Assembly: GCA_003427395.1 (NCBI GenBank)
Contig: BFEA01000069.1
Span: 1,701,395-1,729,911, forward strand
DNA length: 28,517 bases
Source of the DNA: Chara braunii
Lineage: Eukaryota; Streptophyta; Charophyceae; Charales; Characeae
Direction of reading: 5' to 3'
The first letter of the stretch is position 1. Each line of letters begins with the position of its first letter. A program made the translations under genes and the position numbers. The notes beneath the pieces are model-generated. The model searched no databases. It saw nothing but the letters and a program-made list of their open reading frames with translations, and was not told the origin of the DNA. This document shows, piece by piece, positions 17,728 to 28,319 of the stretch.

Positions 17728-20370
17728 TACTTGTCAAAGTATGATTCTCATGAACCTGCTTATACACATGGACAAGAGAGATAGGATAGGAGGCTAACCA
17801 ATTATGTGAACCTAACTTCATGTTTTAACCAACAGGGTCCTGACTGTATGATGTATGAGGCTAGAAAATATATGTGTGTGCTTTCAGTGCCTTGTATATA
17901 TATGACTAGATCATAATCGACCTCAAGTCAGTTTGGATAAGCTACTATCAAGCTCTTAGGGTTGCTCAAAGGTAAAATAGCGAGAGCATAGTTAAAATAC
18001 GAAAGTGAGTCTCGGACATGTATGGATTGCTGAGGGTAAAAGGCAAATGAAGGTATGACTTCGAATATGGATTTAAGTACACCATGAGATCATGTGAGGA
18101 TGTGATCTTGTTAAGAGCACTGAATTGACGTTGATTGTGATATTTGATCCCTTTTGACATATGCTTTGGGGATATCACCCTAAAGATTCGAAAGGAGATG
18201 ATTGTGTTTTGAAGACTAGGTATCTTCCTAAACTATACCACCCTAAGTTATAAGGGTATACGCACCTATGCGTTTGGATATAGGATATGCATGAAGGTTT
18301 GGTGGGAAGTTTTTCTATGGCATGCGCAAGGGGAATATGTAAGAGGCCGGTTTAAGCCTTTAAGCGAGTGAGGCATAGTGGGCCTTATCTTACTTTTTGG
18401 ATATTTTGATATGTCTAGGATTACTTGGATTCGTCAGACTTGAGGAGTATCTTACTTTTTGGATATTTTGATATGTCTAGGATTACTTGGATTCGTTAGA
18501 CTTGAGGAGTGTGACTACGCTCTAGCTAAGACTATTTCAGTTTTAGCTCTGGTTAGGAAGATCACAATTTCTGAATGATACCGGTGGCAGTTTGAGTTGA
18601 GATTGCTTAACCTTATGTGTATATATGTAATTCAAGATCATATTTGGTTCGTTTTTTGAGTTGGGATATTATACTCTGAGTGTATATTGAGTTGAGTTTC
18701 TATTTGAGACTATTTTCTTATGTATGACGATCACAATCACTCTCACATGTGTGGTTTTATCCTGATGTATGATGTTTTTGTGTGAGAGATGTATGAGAAA
18801 CATCTCGTATGCTATGTATTTTGTGAATGTGAATGGATGTGAACTGCCTACTCTTCGATATACTCGTGCGGTCTGCCCACGGGCGGATGGTAGGGGTGGG
18901 TATAAGAAGAGGAAGTGCAGTCTGTTTTTTTGTTAAAAGTGCAAGAATCCTAAGGGATTTATAAGTCTCTTAGACTCAAATGCTTACCATGCCGAATGTT
19001 TATTCTTGAGTTGTGATGAGGACCCATAAGTTGGTCTTTCAGTTTGAGTTGTTTTATGGTAAAGACGTCTTTTGTGGGAAGGCAGTCTTTTATTTATTTG
19101 GAAGACTCATCTTCAGAGAGGGAAGATGTTTTAAAAGAATGGTCGCGTGAGAGTTCATCATAAAAAGAGAAGGGATCTCTGAGAGATCTATTGAGTGAGA
19201 CCTCCTTGATATGAAAGGTGGTTAATAGATTTAATGGCATGGAAAACTGATTTTGAATGATAAAGACTGGCGAGAAAGACCACGTTTTGTTTGGCCATTG
19301 GTGAAATTTTGGAGGTCGCAAAAGTAATTTATTTGGGAGATGTCGCTGAGAGGGGACCTTCTTGCTATGATCAAATAGGGAGGTCACGGCCTTGTGAGTC
19401 TGGCGGTGATTTTGTTTTGTGAATGTGGAGAGGTTGACATGTTTCTCTGTGTTGTCCCGCAGAGGACTGATAAATATCTTTTATATGTGGCAGGCCTTTG
19501 CGTAGTCCCGCAGTAGGCCTGTTTTGTTGCGACACACTGTCCAACCACTTGTGCTCATCTTAGGGCATTTATGTGAATACCTAGCTAACGGTAAAGTTTA
19601 GCATCACTAGGGTGCAACCCCTAGTGTCGGTTGCTGATCGGCGTAACCTGAACAGCGGGTCTACGTCTTGCCAAGAGAGTAAAGACTTAAAGGGGTGTAA
19701 CCACCTTGGAGGGTTTTATTCCTGCGGAACGACGTGGGATAGGAGTCGAGTCGAGTCTTTTTTAGTCCTCATTGAATGTTTATCAGGAGAAAGTCTATCG
19801 TGGCACAACCTGCGAGGGCACTACCACAAAAACAACAACGCGGTGGACCGTAGATCTGGCACGATCAGCCAGACTATGGTGGGCCAGGATGGAGACCTTA
19901 CCTTCCTGTACAAGACTGCAGGAAGAGTATGATGAGATTTGTGTATATATATATATAATTGTTTTTGATTGCGAGAATTGTTGGAGGGAGGGAAGAGTGC
20001 CTTCAAAGGTCTCGGTTAGGGTCCGCGTCCCTGATTTTGGCCCTGCTTGCAGGTTGGAAACTATGGACACCTAACGAGAAGTCGACGTTTGTCTAGGACA
20101 AAGGGGAGAGGACAATTGAGAGGGCCGCTGAGACTTATGTTGGAGTACGTATGTCTAGTACACCAGCGTCCTAGTGTCAGGACAATGGAGACCCAGGTTA
20201 GAATCCTGACAGCACATAGTTGTATGGGTTTGGATTGTTGGAGGCCTCTACCCTGAGTTTGTCGGCTAATAGGGTTGGTTCCTTTCTCGTCAGCATTTGG
20301 AATTTTGGATGGATTTATAGTTTTTCGATCTTGCGAAGCGACGGGGACGTCCCTTAATATGATCCAGTAA
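17728..20370. other. LTR element interior, no gene seen
   Basis: AT-leaning sequence without long frames. It includes the 62-bp tandem duplication (18387-18510), a hairpin CACTAGGG...CCCTAGTG (19605-19626) and a TATATATATATA run near 19946. ORFs at 19612-19932 and 19772-20074 overlap in different frames and show no domain. Confidence 0.5.
18387..18510. repeat. 62-bp tandem duplication
   Basis: ATCTTACTTTTTGGATATTT starts at 18387 and again at 18449. The two 62-base copies, ending GACTTGAGGAGT, differ at one base, so this is a recent duplication. Confidence 0.95.
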
Positions 20371-20379
20371 GCAATCGGT

Positions 20380-20405
20380 GCGAATACCCTTACAAGGGTA
20401 TCCGC
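20380..20405. other. Perfect-arm hairpin followed by T8
   Basis: GCGAATACCCTT pairs with AAGGGTATCCGC (11 of 12) across a 2-base loop; CCTG and eight T follow. It looks like an intrinsic or Pol III terminator, but no transcription unit is identified. More short hairpins lie at 20460-20474, 20586-20599, 20693-20704 and 20738-20750. Confidence 0.5.
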
Positions 20406-21209
20406 CCTGTTTTTTTTGCAAACGACAAGAAATAAGTTTGGTTTAAAGTTTTAGGTATACCGCACGAGGTGCGGATGTGTCTGTAATTTATATTCACTAG
20501 ATGCTTGACTAAAGTAGAGAGTGTGTGGGCACGCTGGTTTGAGGCACAAGTGATCTTTTTAATTTTGGTTGATGATTATGTAAGTCGGCATAGCTGCCGG
20601 CCAGATTTGTTTTTGCCTCTGATTAAATTAGGATTAAAAAGAATATCTCGTTGATTCATGCGCTTGCCGGTGACTTGTGCATACGTACGGAGCACGAAGT
20701 CGTGGATAATATGGTTTTGAAATTATTTCGATAGGTCTGCACGTCGTGCATTATCGGTTTATTTAGATGTTCGTTAGAGCTAGACCCGGCCTTGGGCATA
20801 GCACTAGCAGTTACGGCATCAGACTTTCATCAAGGAGATTCAGGGATCAAGGCTAGCAGGCGACGACGCAGGAAAATTGGAACGACACAAAGGAAACATA
20901 TGGGTTGAGGGTCCGACAAGGTCATCTCCGTGGTTTGTGGTCCACAGGGTTGCCCGTCCGGCCCAAGGCCGTATTAATGAGTCCCGCATTTTCCCTCTTT
21001 TCACCGTACGAATTTTATTTTAATTATTTTATTTGTTAGTTTTAATATTTTTTCTTTGCTTCGGTTTTCCTTGACTTAAGCACGACGTCGGAGTTACAGG
21101 CCGTCATAACGAACAAAGGCCTTGAGACTGCGTCTTTCGTGTTTGACCTGCGGGGTCTTGCGTGCTCGGGATGCCGATGGAAATCCTCTTTCCTTGTCCG
21201 TCGTGAAAC

Positions 21210-21668
21210 ATGGATCAAGGGGGCGAGACGTGCAAGTCAGCTGGTGGGGGTTTGGTTCACATTAGAGACGAGGAGGGGGATCAATGGAGGGGTGTGTTGC
21301 CTGGTCCCACCATCAACGGTAAGTGGATTGAGTGTGAGTGTGTCCACTGGACCATTGGTATTGTTAGGAGGTGGACCGTGCCCTATGAGCAAAGAAGAAG
21401 GGGGGGGGGCACCAGGTCGGGAAGCCACATCGCACGGCTGATCACCTGGAAGCCCCTCTTCACTTCGGTCTTCAAAGTTCTCATTTGGATATTTGATACT
21501 ATCACCAAGATCTGCGCTGGGCCATTTCACCCAGCCTGCTATGAGAAGCCTAAGTGGGGCTTGTCTGCTAAAAAACGAAAGGAGTGGTGGGGTATGTTTG
21601 AACGAGGCGGGTCAAAGGAAAACAGGAGGAAAGTGTGGCGAAGGGTAGGGGCGATAACAAATGTATAG
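21210..21668 (+). CDS. Hypothetical protein, 152 residues, inside the LTR element
   Basis: This is the longest intact frame in the retrotransposon interior. It starts MDQGGETCKSAGGG and is rich in Trp, Gly, Arg and Lys. A hydrophobic segment LFTSVFKVLIWIFDTITKIC (about residues 89-108) is followed by a basic C-terminus (KKRKEWWGMFERGGSKENRR). It could be a single-span membrane peptide or a piece of a captured gene. No family is recognised. A chance ORF is a real alternative; codon choice does not settle it. Confidence 0.35.
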   Translation: MDQGGETCKSAGGGLVHIRDEEGDQWRGVLPGPTINGKWIECECVHWTIGIVRRWTVPYEQRRRGGGTRSGSHIARLITWKPLFTSVFKVLIWIFDTITKICAGPFHPACYEKPKWGLSAKKRKEWWGMFERGGSKENRRKVWRRVGAITNV

Positions 21669-21689
21669 TTTGTTCCTCGATCGTGGGTA

Positions 21690-22560
21690 TAGGTGCGAAA
21701 TACTAATCGAACCAGCTAGTAGCCGGCCCCCTCAGCGTTCTCTCACAGAACAGCCAAACTGGCTGAGCACACCGGGCTGCACCGGTTGCTGTCGAACGTT
21801 GTGCCAGCGTCGGGACGAGTTGTGAGGCCGGGCGCTGCGCTAACTTCGAAATGAGGAGTACGGCGACGATAGGGAAAGAAAAGGACCAGATATGAGAAGC
21901 CGGCGCGCAGCGACCAGCAGCGAATAAGAGAGGGAACGGGAGTGCTGAGGCAGCGGAGCAAACGAGTGCAGTAACTGTGGAATGAGGCAGCGAAGGAGAT
22001 GGGCGCAAAGGAAGGAAGATAGCAAGCGTTAGTGCGAGGCAAAGAAAGGCAAGAAAAGGGAATGAATTAGGGCGCATTTTTGCGCCAGGTTCATTCGGAG
22101 AAAGAGGAAGAGCGATGAAGGAGGGATGAAGGCGGGAAGTGCATAGCAACCTCGATTCTTAACGGATTTCGGCAAACCAAAGCCGAGTCTGAGGTTTTGG
22201 GTTAGGGTGAGTAAGGCGGTAGAGTCAATTTTTCGAGCAGGTTAGTAAAGTAGAAGTAAGTAGGAAAAATGAGTGCGCATGGCATAGCGGACAAAGAAAC
22301 AATGAGGGGAGAGGGGGGAGATTTCACTCGATCCTTATGGAATCGAGAGAAAGAAAGTAGTAAAGTCCGGGTTTTCGGACCGGGCGAATCAATTGATGAA
22401 GTCAGAATGCGAGAGTAGTTAGTAGGTGTGGAGTTAGAAAGAAGAAGTGAGGCGCGGGGATGTCGAAGTGGAGAGGGGATAGGATGGCGGAACGCAAAAG
22501 CAGACAACTCACTCGATTCTCCTCGGAATCGAGCGAGTGAAAGTGCGAAGTAGGGGGTTT
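21690..22560. other. Purine-rich stretch with repeated CTCGATTC hairpins
   Basis: G/A-rich sequence such as GGGAGAGGGGGGAGATTTC gives misleading Ser/Pro/Leu-rich ORFs on the minus strand. Two hairpins share CTCGATYC and its complement: CTCGATCC...GGAATCGAG (22327-22347) and CTCGATTC...GAATCGAG (22512-22533). No gene is supported. Confidence 0.5.
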
Positions 22561-24424
22561 GAGGTGAGGCGAGTGCAGTAGTGGTGTTAGTTTTTGCTCA
22601 AAATCGTTAGTTTAGCCGTGGGTGGTGAGGAGAGCTACGTGTGAGGGAGGAGGTAAAAATGGAAATGTACCTTACCGTGTTCTAGTGGAAGATTCATTCT
22701 CGTTTTGACACTTTTTCGTAGGTAGTCAAGGAAAGCCCGATCACTCACAGTCTCCGCCGCCATCGTGGTCGATTGTGGGGGCGTAGCCTATCTGAAGATC
22801 GCACGTTTGCTCTCGCCACAGTCGGTCTTCTCAACGGCGGAGTAAAACGAAGGCGCAGACCAGAAAAGGATGGAGCAAGTTGGGTTTGAACGTCGGTTGC
22901 TGCATAAGGGTAGAGACAGGTACTTACCTGACAGTCGCCATCTGCCTCCCGCCCATCATCAGCAGTTGTGCCAGAGAGAGAGAGGTTGGCCAGGTGGTGC
23001 GGTTGGCGTCGTGCAGCCTCTCCACGAGACCGCTGTGTATCCCTTCACGAACTAGTGGAAGATTCACTCTCGTCTGCGCAGGTAAGCAAGCGGACAAACA
23101 CAGAGGGGGAAATGATCGAGGTACTAACCTCGAGTATGCTGCAGATCAACCACGGTCGACTTCAGGAGAACGGGTGTGAGCCAGCTCGTGGTAGGAGGCA
23201 CGTACCTGGTTTTTGTAGTCGTCTATGAGGCCAGCGGCTCCACATACTCCGTTATCGATGATGATGGCAATAGGCCGCTCTGCTGCGTATGATCACGACA
23301 GATCAATTGTGTGATTGTGGTCTGTGAACCGAGTACAGGAGAGGAGTCAGGCTTGATCCACAATTTGGGATGGTGATGCGTGACTGTCCTTGGGCCGTGG
23401 GTTGAGTTATTTGGCTAATTCCTCTAACGAACGAGGCTTCAGATTGCTCAATAGCTGCGCAAGGATTGTTTTTCTTATGATCGGCGTCTTTGAAGGGTTG
23501 TTCGATGATCAGCCAACAGAAGAATAAGGAGTGAACAGCTTGAAAACTCTGTGACCTCGCTACTTATCGATACGGGAACCCGGATACTACTACATTCGGG
23601 CTACCACTTCGAGTTGTTTATTGACTAAGCGAACTCTGGGTTGTTGTGCGAATAAGTGGTGTTGCGGCTACTTTCGGTAGCAGCGAACTGCTGCAGCTGG
23701 TGTTGGCCGCCCGGTTATCGTGCTCAGATCATGGCTACCACAGTGGTTGTTGGGTTGTTGGTGTGTCTAAGTGTGGCTATGCCCTATAGTGGAGTTTACT
23801 GTAGCAACTTGACTGCAGTTGATTAAGGAGGTTGCGTCTTGCTGTGTGTTGCTAAGCATCGCCAACATTTTGATAAAGTGTAAGGGAGGTGTGCACTATT
23901 GAGCACGACGGTGTTGTATGAGATTGAGGAAATGGGACTAGGTGGTACGATCTGGAACGCGAAGAGGGTTATTTGCTATGAACTAAGAGGTCGTGAGAGG
24001 GTTAGCTTCGGCAGTTTGATTTCAGCTTTGACAAAGTTGCTGCGTGTGTTGGCTGCCATTGGGGGGCCCTCAGGCGCATGAAGATTACAAGGCCCTCTCC
24101 TGAGTTTTGAGTTTGTCCCTCTATTGTATCTCGAGAGTCTGAAACATTTTTGTATGCCCTTCTTACTCTAAGTCTATTCCAGTTTTGAGAGGAAAGCGAC
24201 AGGCGGGATTGCAACCCGTAGGACCGCAACAAGACTTTGTGGGGAGTCAACCCACCGATTGCGGGAGCTCTGTCGGAACTTGGGAGGAGTTCTGGAGGCA
24301 GGGAATTGAAAGGTAAACATTGCTTTCCCTCTATAAACCCAGTTATAACCTTTATCTGTATTCCTTGATATGTTTTGACTGAGTATACTGTGTCCATCCC
24401 TACTTTGACTTTTCAGGTTGACTT
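22561..24424. other. LTR element interior, coding-like scraps only
   Basis: CTAGTGGAAGATTCAYTCTCG occurs near 22683 and 23052. Frame 1 from 23125 to 23292 reads VVGGTYLVFVVVYEASGSTY and SVIDDDGNRPLCC before TGA and has a protein-like look, but it has no start and no family. Nothing else is recognisable. Confidence 0.35.
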
Positions 24425-25285
24425 TCAGGACATAAACCAGACTAAGTAAAGGAATGTATGAGCAATATAAGTTTCAGTTCTAGTTTCATTGTTTGACTGA
24501 AAGCAGATTGTGGGATTGCATATGGGGGAAGGATGGGAGGAAGGTAGTATTGCTTGTGTTTGACTGGGTCTATCAAAGACTGGGCAAGTTTTCATAAGTT
24601 TTGGGAGGCCCAATGCTATGTTTATTTTGAATTGCCTGGAGAACCAGACATGTTCCATAAGTTTGACACCACGCACAGGCTGAGGACCAGACAAGTTTGG
24701 GTGGTCTTGGTCCAACGCCACGCACATGCTGGAACCAGAAGGCTATAACTTGACTATACTTCATTACTACATTACATATGAACAGGCTAGTCAGACAGGG
24801 TTTTATAAGTTTGGGTGATCTGACTATAGTTTAGCACAAACTGAAGAGAGTAAATCTTGAGCTAAAGATGATTGGTTCAGTTGTATGCTACCTCAAAAGA
24901 CTAAGTGGAGATAAATATATAAATCTTGGATATGTAAACAGTTTAGGGCGACTAGGGTGGCCTAGTTACATGCCCAAAGAAGAGAAAAGTTGTTGTGCCC
25001 TGTGTTTGTGTATACTCCATGACTGAGCTAGACATATTCCATAAGTTTGGGTGGTCTAGCTTTATGCCCTATGTAAGCTGGGTATAAAAGGATAAATTAT
25101 TGAGAGGCTATGAACTATTGTTTGATAAATTTGACTTTGGGGATGGTGAAAGTACTTACCTTTGTGGTTTGGCCTGCATGTGACTGAGTGCAACTACTAC
25201 TCAGTCTGAGTTTCAGTTTGGTAGGTAGTTGCTTTAGTTGTTCGCCACGTGCTAGAGTCATAGGAGTTAGTTTCAATTCCTGCAT
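24425..25285. repeat. Degenerate dispersed motif region
   Basis: Variants of CCATAAGTTTGGGTGGTC recur (near 24655, 24685, 24805 and 25040) with AGACATRTTCCATAAG in two of them. The pattern suggests an old tandem array. No gene is seen. Confidence 0.45.
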
Positions 25286-25425
25286 TTTATGAGCTAAGTT
25301 TTTTTATACTTAGATCAATTTCTGTATTTTTTGGGATATTTTATTATACTTGGTCTTTATGAGCTAAGTTTTTTTATACTTAGATCAATTTCTGTATTTT
25401 CTGGGATATTTTATTATACTTGGTC
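25286..25425. repeat. 70-bp tandem duplication
   Basis: TTTATGAGCTAAGTTTTTTT at 25286 recurs at 25356. The two 70-base copies are nearly identical (TTTTTTGGG against TTTTCTGGG). Confidence 0.95.
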
Positions 25426-25426
25426 T

Positions 25427-25975
25427 TGTATAAATCTTGGTAAACCACTTTCTGTACAGGAAGCATTGCCGAAACTTCTACAAAACCAAGGAGTTAGTCA
25501 TATTTTATTTTTTTCAGGGTCCAGTTTTTCTGACTTTTTGGCTTAGTAAAAATTTGAAAAACCTCATTTTCAAAAGGGAGTGCCGACAAAAATTTTACTA
25601 ATCTAGGAAGTTAGACAAAATTAGACCTTGAGAAATCAAAGACACTTTAAATTCTGAACTTAGCTTTGTAGAAATCTTGGATTACCACTTTTCCAAAGGG
25701 AGTGATGCCGAAATTTTTACAGATCTAAGGAGTTAGTTGAATTTTTGTCTTAGTTGAACTCAGCTCTTGCTTCTAAGTTCATATCTGACTTAGTAAAAAT
25801 TTGGAAAGGCTTCTTTTCTAAAGGGAGTGCTGCCCAAATTTTTACTAGTTCAGGGGGTTAGACAAAATTTGACTTTCCAGATGTAGAGTTTGGTTTTTGT
25901 TTTCATATCTGAGTTATTATAAATTATGAGAAGACACTTCTCCTACTGGAAGTACTGCCAAAATTTTCTTAGTTT
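25427..25975. repeat. Five-copy array of nested stem-loops, period about 120 bp
   Basis: Units start near 25427, 25544, 25667, 25791 and 25914. Each has an outer arm (TAGTAAAAATTTGG type), a central CACTTTTCNAAAGGGAGTG type inner hairpin and a complementary outer arm (CCAAATTTTTACTA type), then a RGAGTTAG segment. In the fourth copy the 14-bp outer stem is perfect (25791-25804 with 25834-25847). It lies upstream of the purine tract and 3' LTR, a common place for tandem repeats in plant LTR elements. Confidence 0.8.
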
Positions 25976-26724
25976 TGAGTAGTTAGATTATATTTTGACA
26001 GGTGGTGATTCTGACAACCCACTCTATATAGAGGCGACTCTGCCAGGGTCTTCTTTTCTTTGGGCACTGACTTAGAGGCAGACTTAGGCTTAGCTTGTAG
26101 AAGGATCTTGGGTGAGAATGTGTTATGGAGCTGTATTCTCCATACACTTATGGTTTTAGCTTGGGGATTGGCCTGCCCGGAGTTACAGGTCTTCTTGATC
26201 GATTGATTCAGGATTTGGGTTAGATTCAGCTTGATCCTACAAGGATTATCTTCTGTTATCACTGATAACAGGTTGGTTGCCGATTTGTCGGTTTACGATT
26301 CAACTCCTATTTACTTCTATCACTCAACCTAATGTTTTGTTGTGTTTTCGCCCGGACTTTATTTGAATGGTCATTTGAAGAAAAGTACTAAGTATTTTAT
26401 TTTGAGAGTGCAAAAAGAGTGAGGTTTGTATGGCTAAAAGCAAGGAGTGTGAGTGCAGAGAATGGTTGAAGTTGACCCCGTGAAGTGCATGGACTCTTTG
26501 GTTCAATCTTTGATGTGATTGCAGGTATATTTGGTGATTCGGACTTTGGATTTGACTGTCTGCGCTCACATACATATATATATGGCTGAGAGGAGTCTCA
26601 CTATGACTGTGAGAAGTGATCGTCTTATATTAATAACCCTTTATATATATGTGAATATATATGTCCTGAGTGTTTCGTGCGGCCTACAATGACCACATGT
26701 AAGGGTTAAATAGATTATGTTTTC
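25976..26724. other. 3' untranslated part of the LTR element
   Basis: No gene is seen. Short TATATATATA runs occur near 26574 and 26644. Minus-strand ORFs at 25969-26262 and 26324-26575 show no domains. Confidence 0.5.
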
Positions 26725-26737
26725 GAGGGAAATGGGA
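26725..26737 (+). promoter_or_regulatory. Candidate polypurine tract
   Basis: GAGGGAAATGGGA lies 17 bases before the aligned start of the 3' LTR. It has a single T, and polypurine tracts usually abut the LTR, so either the LTR starts a little earlier than I could align or this is not the true tract. Confidence 0.4.
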
Positions 26738-26754
26738 CTTTCCCTTTTAGCCTT

Positions 26755-27733
26755 TGCTCTTTAGAATTTGTATGGTTAGACATTGTAGTCCGTGGCAGCC
26801 GTCAAAATCAAACCCCTTGATTTTTCTCCAGGCCCTAGATGATGGAGCTGGTCTCCAGGGTGATAAGAGACGATTGCCACCACAGGTATGAACCTGTGTA
26901 CCACCCACTCTTCGCAGGGTGCAGAAGAGGGTGTGGTTCTCAACCGCACTTGGTGGTTGTCCAGCGTCGAGAGATCAATCCCTCAAGGCGCGTGTCAGTC
27001 GACACTTGAGTGTCGAATGCGACCCTCGAGATTAACGAGGACCGCATGAGTATGGGTACTACATAGTACGCCATCATTGCGACTGCTTGCGTTTCCTTGC
27101 GTTGCGAGTCGATATGAGTTAGCCCTGCGCCCGCGCGGTTTTATACTACGTCTCGCGCGCGACACCTATCTGATTTCCGCATCAGAGAATTATGGGATGG
27201 CTACTAAGGGTCTAGGAGTGTTGTCGCGTGGTTTGTTTAGTGTCGTTCTGTGTATGAATGTGTGTGATTTTATTTTATGTTATATAGAGTAATATACACG
27301 TGGTGTGCAGGATGCGTCCTAGTCGACCGACGACGAGTCACGCTTGGGACCTCAGCCCCCCAAGGCGTCGGTTCGCGTGCGGGTCCGATAGAGGCGTAAA
27401 CTTGCTCATACCCCTTATGCTACAACGAACGAGAAACGCCCTCGGCTGGTCCACCTCTGCGATTGCAGCTGATTAACTTTCGTATTGTGGACTGATAGCT
27501 CAGCGAGGATACGCCCACCGAAGGAAGGTGACAGCTCCCGTAAGGTGGAGGTAGTGCCTCGCGTAGGCCCTATCCTGTCGCAGGGGCTCGCGAGAGGTAT
27601 GGCTGGCGCACTCGGTCAGAGCGGCTTGCAGAAGCTCCATATGTATTCGCGACAAGGATCAGACCAACTGCTGCGTGACGAGGCCGGGAGGGTCCCGCCC
27701 CGCTTGTGCAGCGCCGGACCGAGGCGCTCGACA
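26755..27733 (+). repeat. 3' LTR (uninterrupted)
   Basis: Aligned with the 5' LTR from TTTGCTCTTTAGAATTTG to GCGCTCGACA. It retains the empty MITE target (CATATGTATTCGCGACAAGG). Differences from the 5' LTR are mostly CG against TG or CA. The open frame 27077-27292 and those after it are not conserved as genes. Confidence 0.85.
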
Positions 27734-27879
27734 GCGGAAAATGAAAAAAGGGTGCCCGGCATTCAGGATGGGCCAAACGCCCGAACCCGAACTCCCAAAC
27801 GTATGGAACCCCTTGGGGATATGTCGGCCGTTCCGACCGAACACGGGAAAAAAAAAAAAAAACGTAAAGCACGAAATAA
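27734..27879 (+). other. 3' flank ending in A15
   Basis: GC-rich sequence with GGAACCCCTTGGGG and CGGCCGTTCCGACCG palindromes ends in GAACACGGG and A15 (27848-27862). It directly precedes the third A-tailed family module. Confidence 0.5.
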
Positions 27880-27990
27880 AAAAGATATGTTATGGGGAAA
27901 ATAAATTGAACAAGATTTGTCTAGGCATTATATCCGAATTCCTTACCAAATGCGAAATAAAAATACGGAGAACAAATACTAATAATAAAA
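27880..27990 (+). repeat. A-tailed dispersed repeat family (copy 3)
   Basis: ATATGTTATGGGG followed by AAATTGAACAAGATTTGTCT matches, in opposite orientation, both the first 40 bases of the window and 11690-11840. Confidence 0.65.
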
Positions 27991-28028
27991 ATAAATAAAA
28001 TAAAAAGAGAATTAAATTTAGTGAGTGC

Positions 28029-28269
28029 GCGAGCACGTTTTCGACACTGCCATCTTTGGCAATTTTTCATTTGTTTTTAGCATAGCTAAATGCCCTAAAA
28101 ATTAACAGTTGTGTACTTCACATAATACAAAACTTACTAAAAAAGTATTAAAAAATAATAAAATTGTTAAGACCCCGAACCGAAGTGAAAAGAAAAAGTA
28201 AAAAGTGAAAACAAATGTGGGCGAGCACGTTTTGACAACGTCATGTTTAGCCATTTTTAATATGTTTAG
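28029..28269 (+). repeat. Two diverged copies of a 50-bp motif, 192 bp apart
   Basis: GCGAGCACGTTTTCGACACT at 28029 and GCGAGCACGTTTTGACAACG at 28221 start similar segments containing GCCAT...TTTGGCAATTTTT and GTCAT...TTTAGCCATTTTT. Confidence 0.65.
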
Positions 28270-28319
28270 GCCCCCAAATAATTTTTGGCAGGGGCCAAAC
28301 GGCGTCTGGTTCGAAACGT

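Larger units (their letters stand above)
13427..27733 (+). mobile_element. LTR retrotransposon, large and nearly non-coding
   Basis: Two direct repeats of about 980 bp (13427-14922 excluding a nested insertion, and 26755-27733) flank 11.8 kb. The left repeat ends in CA and is followed by a primer-binding site for tRNA-Asp. A purine-rich tract precedes the right repeat. Both mark a plus-strand LTR retrotransposon. I find no aspartic protease, reverse transcriptase (YxDD), RNase H or integrase (HHCC/DDE) motifs in any frame offered by the sequence. It may be a LARD-type non-autonomous element or one whose coding region has decayed. I could not confirm a target duplication; the outer LTR boundary on the left may be off by about 20 bases. 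Confidence 0.75.

Noticed and set aside
21703-22149. 148-residue minus-strand ORF rich in Ser, Pro and Leu
   Set aside because: It is the complement of a purine-rich tract with little sequence complexity and overlaps several other frames. No domain is visible.
24002-24397. 131-residue minus-strand ORF
   Set aside because: No motif or composition suggests a protein, and the region shows no conserved or coding-like features on inspection.
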